The position numbers and the translations under genes are program-made. A model generated the notes under the pieces. That model had not been told where the DNA came from, ran no database searches, and saw nothing but the letters and a program-made list of their open reading frames with translations. 12,773 bases of DNA from an uncultured Eubacteriales bacterium. GTDB lineage: Bacteria; Bacillota; Clostridia; Oscillospirales; Oscillospiraceae. Positions 6,786-11,636 of this stretch are shown here, piece after piece. The DNA lies in assembly GCA_900555795.1 (NCBI GenBank), contig USMP01000011.1:1-12773 (forward strand), in the 5' to 3' direction. Every line of letters starts with the position of its first letter. The stretch's first letter is position 1.

Positions 6786-8030
6786 TTATGTGTCGGCGGA
6801 GGGGCCGTCCCCGGGAGGCGGGGGCGCGTCGGAAACCTCCCCGGGCAGTTCCCCGGGGAGAACTGTTCCGGCGGGGGGCTGATCGGCAGGCGGCTGGCTG
6901 GGCTCCTCCGCCGGTCCGCTGCCCTCGGGGACGGCCCCAGCGGGGGAATCCTCGGAAGCTGGGTTGTCGGGTGGCGCCGCCCCCGTCTCCGGCACGGTGG
7001 GAGTGGGAGGGGGAACGGCGGGGGTGCTCTCCTGTGTACCGGGGGTGTTCTCCTGTGTATCGGGGGCGCTTTCGGAATTCTCCGGCGCCTCCTGTTTGGC
7101 GGGGTCCTCCTCCGGCACCGCCGCCTCCTCCTGGGGGATGGATTCGCCGGGGGCGGGAAGCGTCAGAGGCGTATCTGTGCGGCTGTGGGTGGTGAAATAG
7201 GTATAGCCGTAGAACTGGTTCGGCTGAAGCAGTTCACCGTAGTAGTAGGCCATCAGTTCACTGACCGTCACAAGCTGATACCCCTGCTCCACCAGCCAGG
7301 GGACCAGCGTCCGCACCGCCTCCACGGTGCTTTCGTAGGTGCTGTGGAGCAGGACAATCTCGCCGTCCAGGCTGGCAAGGCCCTGCACATATTCCACCAC
7401 CTTGTCCGCGTCCCGGGAGAGCCAGTCCTGGGTGTCCACCGTCCAGGTGACAACGGAGCGGTTAGTGGCGTATTTTACAGCCTTGTTTACCGATCCGTAG
7501 GGGGGCCGAAGCAGGGTGGGCGCTGTTCCCGTGGCGGAGAGAAAGGCCTCGTCTGCCGCCTGCAGATCCTGCAAAATGGCACTTTTGCCGAGTTTGCCCA
7601 GATCACGATGGCTGTTGGAGTGGCTGCCTACCTCGCACCCCAGTTCCAGCATCCGGGGCAGGGCGTCGGGGCACTGGGCAATGCTGCGGCCTACCTCAAA
7701 GAAGGTGGCCACGCCGTGGTTTTCCTCCAGAATATCCAGGATCTGGTGGGAGTACACCGGGTGGGGGCCGTCGTCAAAGGTGAGGGCCACCATGGGCCCC
7801 GCCGGGTCGATGGTCCGGACATAGGGCTCCTCCGGCTCCGGTTCCGGCTTGGTTTCCGGGATCTGGGGGGGCGGCTCCTGCTGGTCCGGCTGTACCGCGC
7901 CGCCGGAGGGGATGACCGGGTCAGCTTTGGAGGCATCCTCCTCAGGCAGGGGTGCCGCCTGGCCCACACAGCCTGTCAGCAGGCAGGCGAGAAGGCAAAG
8001 AACGAGAAAAAGAGGGAGTAAACGATTCAT
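6786..8030 (-). CDS. Lipoprotein polysaccharide deacetylase (NodB domain) with long Pro/Glu-rich tail
   Basis: The N-terminus (MNRLLPLFLVLCLLACLLTGC) is a lipoprotein signal with lipobox LTGC, so Cys21 should be lipidated and the enzyme anchored outside the membrane. After a Pro/Glu linker, the NodB domain (~79-261) shows TFDDGPHP (Asp86 putative base, Asp87 metal ligand), HSNSH (His137 and His141, metal ligands), RPPYG, TVDTQDW and LLHS. This is a complete carbohydrate-esterase-4 motif set, with Ser in place of the common Asp after the last His. The likely substrate is N-acetylated cell-wall sugar; whether GlcNAc or MurNAc cannot be told. Residues ~290-414 are a low-complexity Pro/Glu/Ser/Thr tail, unusual in lying C-terminal to the catalytic domain. 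GTG at 8033 is an alternative start with better spacing to AAGGA. Confidence 0.93.
   Translation of the reverse strand: MNRLLPLFLVLCLLACLLTGCVGQAAPLPEEDASKADPVIPSGGAVQPDQQEPPPQIPETKPEPEPEEPYVRTIDPAGPMVALTFDDGPHPVYSHQILDILEENHGVATFFEVGRSIAQCPDALPRMLELGCEVGSHSNSHRDLGKLGKSAILQDLQAADEAFLSATGTAPTLLRPPYGSVNKAVKYATNRSVVTWTVDTQDWLSRDADKVVEYVQGLASLDGEIVLLHSTYESTVEAVRTLVPWLVEQGYQLVTVSELMAYYYGELLQPNQFYGYTYFTTHSRTDTPLTLPAPGESIPQEEAAVPEEDPAKQEAPENSESAPDTQENTPGTQESTPAVPPPTPTVPETGAAPPDNPASEDSPAGAVPEGSGPAEEPSQPPADQPPAGTVLPGELPGEVSDAPPPPGDGPSADT
7020..7061 (-). repeat. Tandem 21-base repeat in the deacetylase tail
   Basis: Two adjacent 21-base units (7020-7040 and 7041-7061) differ at two positions. They encode the heptads TQENTPG and TQESTPA-like of the tail. 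This suggests the tail length can change by slippage or unequal exchange. Confidence 0.75.
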
Positions 8031-8065
8031 CACAGGGACTTCCTTCGACAGTATTTGACGAATCC

Positions 8066-8094
8066 ATTATCCCCTGGAAGGCGGGAGAAAGCAA
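8066..8094 (-). promoter_or_regulatory. Sigma-A promoter for the deacetylase gene
   Basis: On the minus strand TTGCTT (8094-8089) and GATAAT (8071-8066) are 17 bases apart, placing the transcript start about 30 bases before the start codon. Confidence 0.7.
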
Positions 8095-8116
8095 GTGGAA
8101 AACGGTAACAGTTTGG

Positions 8117-8131
8117 GTAACAAATTGTTAC
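8117..8131. promoter_or_regulatory. Palindrome, possible regulator site upstream of the deacetylase promoter
   Basis: GTAACAA-A-TTGTTAC is a perfect 7+7 inverted repeat. A further half-site GTAACA lies at 8105-8110. It is centred about 33 bases upstream of the deacetylase -35 box. The symmetry suggests binding of a dimeric regulator, but no regulator gene is next to it. It also sits at the left edge of the phage remnant. Confidence 0.4.
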
Positions 8132-8138
8132 AGGGCCT

Positions 8139-8226
8139 TTCCGCGCGAAGAACATGCAGGAGGAGCGCCGGCTGCCGGGATTTTCCGAAGGCCTTCCCAT
8201 AGACACAGATGGATAAGAGAAGATAA
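8139..8226 (+). pseudogene. Decayed 3' end of a phage tail-chaperone-like gene (copy A)
   Basis: This aligns to copy B (8935-9039). Its last 52 bases up to the TAA differ at about ten positions. Compared with B, a net loss of about 17 bases after the FR-x-KN codons shifts the frame, and the Trp codon of the AFAW motif has become TAG (8200-8202). The register ends in DKRR-stop where B has DERR-stop. It is not a working gene. Confidence 0.7.
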
Positions 8227-8257
8227 AAAACCGCCGACCGGACATGGGCGGCGGGGG
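8216..8257. repeat. Direct repeat, copy A (partner at 9029-9070)
   Basis: These 42 bases are repeated at 9029-9070 with a single difference (A8237 versus C9050). They span the end of the chaperone frame, its stop codon and the terminator hairpin. The separation of 813 bases brackets cassette A, tape measure A and the chaperone B fragment. Confidence 0.9.
8225..8254 (-). terminator. Intrinsic terminator of small gene A
   Basis: On the minus strand a 9-position stem (CCGCCGCCC with GGTCGGCGG, one mismatch) and six-base loop is followed by TTTTTT. It begins six bases after the stop codon of small gene A. The T run lies across the TAA of the chaperone A fragment on the other strand. Confidence 0.8.
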
Positions 8258-8259
8258 AG

Positions 8260-8400
8260 TCAAAGCATACAGAATAAAAACAAAAGCAAAAAGGGAAGTG
8301 TAACCAATCCAAAGACCCAAAAGATCGTTTTTGTGGATCTATCCCAAAACGGGGCTTTTTTTGCATCACGGAAGGATTTGTCCAGTTCAGAAAACGTCAT
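8260..8400 (-). CDS. Small single-span membrane protein A (46 aa), moron-like cassette gene
   Basis: The frame runs from ATG at 8400 to TGA at 8260-8262. The N-terminal ~25 residues are charged and amphipathic (MTFSELDKSFRDAKKAPFWD). The rest is a single hydrophobic span of about 20 residues (IFWVFGLVTLPFLLLFLFCML), ending at the C-terminus. A sigma-A promoter lies 28 bases upstream and an intrinsic terminator six bases downstream, so this is a complete transcription unit, which is the main argument that it is real. The ribosome binding site is weak (AAAGGTG, about 12 bases away). It is AT-rich relative to its surroundings. I recognise no family. Superinfection exclusion, lysis control or a membrane toxin are possible; none is shown. 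Confidence 0.65.
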   Translation of the reverse strand: MTFSELDKSFRDAKKAPFWDRSTKTIFWVFGLVTLPFLLLFLFCML

Positions 8401-8427
8401 AAGCGAACACCACACCTTTCAAAACCT

Positions 8428-8455
8428 ATTATAGCATATTTTTGCAAATCGTCAA
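8428..8455 (-). promoter_or_regulatory. Sigma-A promoter of small gene A
   Basis: On the minus strand TTGACG (8455-8450), a 16-base spacer and a consensus TATAAT (8433-8428) preceded by TGC form a strong extended -10 promoter. The -35 box overlaps the first bases of the tape-measure ribosome binding site AAGGAGG (8454-8460) on the plus strand. Confidence 0.85.
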
Positions 8456-8467
8456 GGAGGGGAATGC

Positions 8468-8893
8468 ATGCCAGAAGTAGGAATTGTCATGACTTTGCGG
8501 GATCGTATGTCCAACACCATGAAGTCAATGATAAACTCCGGCAAGGCTCTGAGCAAGGAGTTCGACGATCTGCTTGACCGTGTGACCGCCACGGAAAATC
8601 AGCAGGCCGCCCTGGCGAAGGCCCTTGCCAAAACAAAAACAGCCATTGCGGATCAGACCGATGTGGTCAAAGCATCGGAAAAAGCGTGGAAGACACTGCG
8701 AAAGGAAAAGGGCGCCTCCGCTCAGGATATTGCAGAAAAAGCGGATGCCTACCACGCAGAATCTGAGAAGCTGGAGGCGCTGAGGAATCAGCTGAACGAG
8801 TACACGCTAGCGTCCAAGGACGCCCGCCAGGAAATGAAGGAGAAGCTGAGCGGGTTCCGGCAGAACACCCTCAAAGAAGTAAAAAACGGCTAG
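8468..8893 (+). pseudogene. N-terminal fragment of a phage tail tape-measure protein (copy A)
   Basis: The 141-residue frame begins MPEVGIVMTLRDRMSNTMKS, the kind of opening seen in tail tape-measure proteins. It continues as a long charged coiled coil (residues ~30-135, rich in Ala, Lys, Glu and Gln). Tape-measure proteins usually exceed 600 residues, so this is the amino-terminal stub. AAGGAGG at 8454-8460 gives a good start. It ends at a TAG (8891) just before sequence that reads as the 3' end of a tail-chaperone-like gene in another frame, so a deletion joined two tail genes near 8880-8895. The stub could still be translated. Confidence 0.7.
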
Positions 8894-9039
8894 AGGAGGG
8901 GAGCGACCCGGACCTCTCCCTCCTGTACTGGCTCTTCCGCGTGAAGAACATCCCGCCCTGGGAGGTCTGCGAGCAGAGCCGCGGATACCGGGATCTTCTG
9001 GAGGCCTTCGCCTGGGCACAGATTGACGAGAGAAGATAA
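8894..9039 (+). pseudogene. C-terminal fragment of a phage tail-chaperone-like gene (copy B)
   Basis: In the frame ending at TAA 9037-9039 the sequence reads LSLLYWLFRVKNIPPWEV and continues to EAFAWAQIDERR-stop, a clean protein-like segment with no start of its own. It resembles C-termini of small phage proteins encoded just before the tape measure (tail assembly chaperone type). That identity is inferred from position and look. Copy A at 8139-8226 is a decayed relative. The upstream part has been replaced by the tape-measure A stub. Confidence 0.6.
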
Positions 9040-9070
9040 AAAACCGCCGCCCGGACATGGGCGGCGGGGG
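9029..9070. repeat. Direct repeat, copy B (partner at 8216-8257)
   Basis: Same 42 bases as copy A with one difference, covering the chaperone stop codon and the minus-strand terminator. In this copy the hairpin stem is perfect. Confidence 0.9.
9038..9067 (-). terminator. Intrinsic terminator of small gene B
   Basis: On the minus strand a perfect 9-bp stem (CCGCCGCCC with GGGCGGCGG) with loop ATGTCC is followed by TTTTTT. It starts eight bases after the stop of small gene B and overlaps the stop codon of chaperone fragment B on the plus strand. Confidence 0.9.
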
Positions 9071-9074
9071 GAGA

Positions 9075-9176
9075 TTAGTACACAAGCAGTGCTAAGAATA
9101 TCGGGATCGAAAAAACAAAAAGGATTGCTAAGATGAGTTTAATATACCCGGGCATTTCATCAAATTTATGTTCCAT
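9075..9176 (-). CDS. Small single-span membrane protein B (33 aa), moron-like cassette gene
   Basis: The frame runs from ATG at 9176 to TAA at 9075-9077. Residues 1-10 (MEHKFDEMPG) are polar; residues ~11-33 are almost all hydrophobic (KLILAILFVFSIPIFLALLV), one membrane span reaching the C-terminus. GGGGG at 9191-9187 lies ten bases before the ATG as a G-rich ribosome binding site. A strong promoter is at 9229-9202 and a perfect terminator eight bases after the stop. The sequence is not similar to small protein A beyond its size and single C-terminal span. I recognise no family. AT-richness contrasts with the flanking chromosome. Confidence 0.65.
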   Translation of the reverse strand: MEHKFDEMPGYIKLILAILFVFSIPIFLALLVY

Positions 9177-9201
9177 GCCTACGCATCCCCCTTTTATTTA
9201 A

Positions 9202-9229
9202 AGTATACCACAAACAAAATTTTTGTCAA
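9202..9229 (-). promoter_or_regulatory. Sigma-A promoter of small gene B
   Basis: On the minus strand a consensus TTGACA (9229-9224), a 16-base spacer and TATACT (9207-9202) preceded by TGG. As in copy A, the -35 box shares its first bases with the tape-measure ribosome binding site AAGGAGG (9228-9234) of the other strand. Confidence 0.9.
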
Positions 9230-9241
9230 GGAGGCGCTGCC

Positions 9242-9289
9242 ATGCCTGAAAGCAGGGGCCGTGCCGCATATCCAGCTTGCGGCGATTAA
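9242..9289 (+). pseudogene. Stub of a second tape-measure start (copy B)
   Basis: AAGGAGG at 9228-9234 and ATG at 9242 match the tape-measure A start in spacing and in the first codons (MPE), but the frame stops after 15 residues. In the next frame the bases read CLKAGAVPHIQLAAIKKTPG and stop at about 9323; I cannot assign that segment. This is the right edge of the recognisable phage remnant. Bases 9290-9374 show nothing else I can support. Confidence 0.5.
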
Positions 9290-9374
9290 AAAAACGCCTG
9301 GAAGAGCGGGGGCGGTGAACGGATGAGAACCGGCTGCGGGGCGGCTGCAAGCAGTCTGATCAGGCGGAAAATTG

Positions 9375-9734
9375 CTACAGGGCCTGCTCCCGCTCCTCTT
9401 GGTGGGGGGGCTTGTGGGCGGCAAACCACAGATTCCATTGAAAGGAGTAGGCCCGCCAGGCCTCCTGGCCGGCGCAGCGGATGGAAAGGCGCTGCACCTG
9501 GGGGTGGTCGTAGAGGAAGTCCACCGCCGCGCGCAGCACGGCGTGAGCTGTCCGCCCGGGCTCCAACCCCAGGGCGGCGGGGTCGGCGCAGGTGATGGAC
9601 AGCTGCACCGACCCCTGGTTCAGCGCCGCGGTCAGCTGGGAGATGTAGCCCTGGGCCAGGGCCTCCGCCGAGGCGGGCCTGGGGGGGATGGCCGCCGGCC
9701 GCTCCGCCAGCAGCAGTTCCACTTTTTCCGTCAT
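9375..9734 (-). CDS. Hypothetical protein, 119 aa, third gene of the amidohydrolase operon
   Basis: The ATG at 9734 lies one base after the stop of the preceding gene (TGATATG), with GAGGAA about eight bases upstream, so the two are translationally coupled; a longer frame from 9794 would overlap that gene. The protein is soluble. Its second half (TAHAVLRAAVDFLYDHPQVQRLSIRC) has the helix-strand pattern seen near the end of macro domains, which bind ADP-ribose. The glycine-rich ligand loops of a full macro domain are not visible, so this is at best a partial likeness. Function unknown. No clear terminator follows it. Confidence 0.65.
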   Translation of the reverse strand: MTEKVELLLAERPAAIPPRPASAEALAQGYISQLTAALNQGSVQLSITCADPAALGLEPGRTAHAVLRAAVDFLYDHPQVQRLSIRCAGQEAWRAYSFQWNLWFAAHKPPHQEEREQAL

Positions 9735-9735
9735 A

Positions 9736-10068
9736 TCAGCGTTCCTCCCCGCTGTCCGCCCAGAACCGCCGCGCCTTTTTGACGGTGGCCACATACAGGG
9801 CGATCATGGTGACGGAAAAGGCGATGGAGAGGATAAAAAAGGGCCAGAAGCCGCCGAAGCCCGCCAGCAGCGCCCCCTCCATCAGAAGCCGCGGGGCGAT
9901 AAAGCGGCCAAGGCCCTCCGGGTTCCGGCAGGTACCCTGCGTCAGGTCCTGGGGCAGGATGATCCCGGCGGAAAAGGGCCGCCGCTTGATCTGTACCAAA
10001 AACCACTCATAGATGAAAAACGCGCCGTATCCGATGAAGAGGTAGTCCAAAATACTGGTTAGTTCCAT
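9736..10068 (-). CDS. Small multi-span membrane protein, 110 aa
   Basis: The ATG at 10068 follows AGGAG with a seven-base spacer, which fixes the start within a much longer open frame that runs under the amidohydrolase. The protein has a hydrophobic segment at ~5-25 (ILDYLFIGYGAFFIYEWFLV) and a long hydrophobic stretch at ~61-95, probably two spans, ending in a basic tail. No family is recognised. It sits 50 bases after the amidohydrolase and one base before the 119-residue gene, so the three appear to form an operon. Confidence 0.7.
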   Translation of the reverse strand: MELTSILDYLFIGYGAFFIYEWFLVQIKRRPFSAGIILPQDLTQGTCRNPEGLGRFIAPRLLMEGALLAGFGGFWPFFILSIAFSVTMIALYVATVKKARRFWADSGEER

Positions 10069-10118
10069 GATGTCACTCCTGTCCGGCGGGAGGAAGCCCG
10101 CCCTTTCCATAATGGGGC

Positions 10119-11474
10119 CTACCGGTCCAGATAGGCGGTGCAGACCGCCTCCGCCTGAGCGGCCAGCGCCCCCTCGTCCCAGCCGGCAAGCCGGCCCTTT
10201 CGCACAGTGACCCGACCATTGATGACGGTGTAATCCACGCTCCCACGGACACCCACGGTGCCCAGCACGCTCTTTACGTCCCGGCAGGCCCCCACCAGTT
10301 CCAGCCGGCGGCTGTCGATGAGGAACAGATCCGCGCACTTGCCGGGCTCCAGAGAGCCGATGTCCCCACGGCCCAGGACCCGGGCGCCGCCGCGGGTGGC
10401 CATTTTCAGCAGATCGTAGCCCGAGGGGGCCCGGCGGCTGTCCGCCAGGCGGTGGAGCAGGTAGGCGGTGCGCAGTTCCTCCAGCAGGCTGTTCCCGTCG
10501 TTGCTGGCGCTGCCATCCAAGGCCAGGCTCACCGGCACGCCCAGTTCCAGCATGTCCGGGACGCGGCAGATGCCGGAGGAGAGCTTCATGTTGGAAGCGG
10601 GACAGTGGGCCACGCCGGTGCCGGTCTGGGCCAGAAGGCGGAGCTCTCCGTCTGTGAAGTGGATGCCGTGGGCAAACCACACATCCTCCCCCAGCCAGCC
10701 CAGCCGCTCCATGAAGGCCAGCGGACGCATGCCCTCCCGTTCCAGCATGTACCGCTCCTCGTCCCTGGTTTCACACAGGTGGGTGTGGAGCCGGACGCCA
10801 TACTGCCGGGCCAGGGCCGCGCTCTCACGGAGCAGATCGGCGCTGACGGAGAAGGGGGAGCAGGGGGCCAGCGCCACCTGACGCATGGAGCCAAAGGATG
10901 GGTCGTGATAGGTCTCGATGGCCCGGATGCTGTCGGACAGAATTTCGCCGATGGTCTGCACCACGCTGTCCGGCGGCAGGCCCCCGTCTTTCTTGCTCAG
11001 ATCCATGCTGCCCCGGGAGCAGACCATGCGCATGCCCAGTTCCTCCGCCGCGGCGAACTGAGCGCCCAGAAGGTCCCCGGCGCCCCGGGGGAAGACGTAG
11101 TGGTGGTCAAAGCAGGTGGTGCACCCGTGCTTCATCATTTCCCCCATGGCGGCCAGGGAGGAGAAGCGGACCACGGCGCTGTCCAGATTTTTCCAGATCT
11201 CATACAGGGTCCGCAGCCAGTCGAAAAGTTCCATGTGCTGTACCTGGGGCAGGTTCCGGCTGAAACACTGGTAGAGGTGGTGGTGTGTGTTTACAAGCCC
11301 CGGATAGCAGAGCATGCCGGCGCAGTCGATGACTTCGCCGCCGGCGGCGTCCAAATCCGGTCCCATGGCCCGGATGCGGCCCTCCTCACATAGAATATCG
11401 ATATGCTCCAGGACCCGGTCCTGATCGTCGCAGGTGACGGCGGCGCGGATATGCTTCAGCAGCAGCTTGGCCAT
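10119..11474 (-). CDS. 8-oxoguanine deaminase-type amidohydrolase
   Basis: The 451-residue protein belongs to the cytosine/guanine deaminase branch of the amidohydrolase superfamily (COG0402 type), metal-dependent cytoplasmic enzymes that deaminate purines and related rings. Metal ligands are seen: H64 and H66 in PGLVNTHHHLYQ, H232 in LHTHLCET, H269 in WFAHGIHF and D320 in LALDGSASND; E235 is the likely proton shuttle. HHHLYQ together with FDWLRTLYEIWKNLD resembles 8-oxoguanine deaminases, which turn 8-oxoguanine into urate. Guanine, isocytosine or triazine substrates remain possible. The ATG at 11474 has AAAGGAG at seven bases; the longer frame reading through the promoter region is not real. 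It is the first gene of a three-gene operon. Confidence 0.88.
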   Translation of the reverse strand: MAKLLLKHIRAAVTCDDQDRVLEHIDILCEEGRIRAMGPDLDAAGGEVIDCAGMLCYPGLVNTHHHLYQCFSRNLPQVQHMELFDWLRTLYEIWKNLDSAVVRFSSLAAMGEMMKHGCTTCFDHHYVFPRGAGDLLGAQFAAAEELGMRMVCSRGSMDLSKKDGGLPPDSVVQTIGEILSDSIRAIETYHDPSFGSMRQVALAPCSPFSVSADLLRESAALARQYGVRLHTHLCETRDEERYMLEREGMRPLAFMERLGWLGEDVWFAHGIHFTDGELRLLAQTGTGVAHCPASNMKLSSGICRVPDMLELGVPVSLALDGSASNDGNSLLEELRTAYLLHRLADSRRAPSGYDLLKMATRGGARVLGRGDIGSLEPGKCADLFLIDSRRLELVGACRDVKSVLGTVGVRGSVDYTVINGRVTVRKGRLAGWDEGALAAQAEAVCTAYLDR

Positions 11475-11511
11475 ATGGCGGCTCCTTTCCTGTTTGGGGT
11501 GGTTTTTTTCT

Positions 11512-11540
11512 ATTATAAAAGAAGCGCGGGGAAATTGCAA
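11512..11540 (-). promoter_or_regulatory. Sigma-A promoter of the amidohydrolase operon
   Basis: On the minus strand TTGCAA (11540-11535), a 17-base spacer and consensus TATAAT (11517-11512), about 38 bases before the start codon. Confidence 0.85.
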
Positions 11541-11556
11541 CGGCGGCCTGGCGGCG

Positions 11557-11584
11557 TTGACTAATTTAAAATTTATGATACAAT
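11557..11584 (+). promoter_or_regulatory. Sigma-A promoter of the serine dehydratase operon
   Basis: TTGACT (11557-11562), a 16-base spacer and TACAAT (11579-11584) preceded by TGA. Its -35 lies only 16 bases from the -35 of the divergent amidohydrolase promoter, so one regulator could act on both. Confidence 0.85.
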
Positions 11585-11636
11585 ACCAGTGCGAAAACCG
11601 AATGCGGGGAGAACCGCGGAAAGAGATGAGGCGCCA

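Larger units (their letters stand above)
8129..9289 (+). mobile_element. Prophage tail-gene remnant with two antisense small-gene cassettes
   Basis: The stretch holds fragments of two tail-chaperone-like 3' ends and two tape-measure 5' ends, in the order chaperone A - cassette A - tape measure A - chaperone B - cassette B - tape measure B. The cassettes are AT-rich compared with the surrounding GC-rich chromosome. No integrase, capsid, portal or lysis gene and no clear attachment site is seen. It is a fossil, flanked by the deacetylase promoter on the left and the amidohydrolase operon on the right. The phage identity rests on my reading of the fragments and their order, not on a search. Confidence 0.7.

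Noticed and set aside
8260..8400. Type I toxin-antitoxin reading of cassette A, with an antitoxin RNA on the plus strand ending at CCCAAAACGGGG plus a T run near 8343-8363
   Set aside because: The hairpin has only 3-4 pairs and I could not find a plus-strand promoter before it. A toxin role of the small protein is left open, but the pair is not supported.
7952..8434. Plus-strand 160-residue frame across the deacetylase start and cassette A
   Set aside because: It has no ribosome binding site, crosses the promoters of two minus-strand genes and the phage-remnant border, and does not look like protein.
8216..9070. CRISPR array or insertion sequence based on the 42-base repeat
   Set aside because: There are only two copies, 813 bases apart, with coding sequence between, no transposase and no terminal inverted repeats.
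9323..9595. Plus-strand frame overlapping the 119-residue minus-strand gene
   Set aside because: Arg/Gly/Pro-rich, without a ribosome binding site, and antisense to a coupled operon gene.
10069..10680. Minus-strand open frame upstream of the 110-residue membrane protein
   Set aside because: It is out of frame within the amidohydrolase gene, with low-complexity Arg/Pro/Gly composition typical of GC-rich shadow frames.
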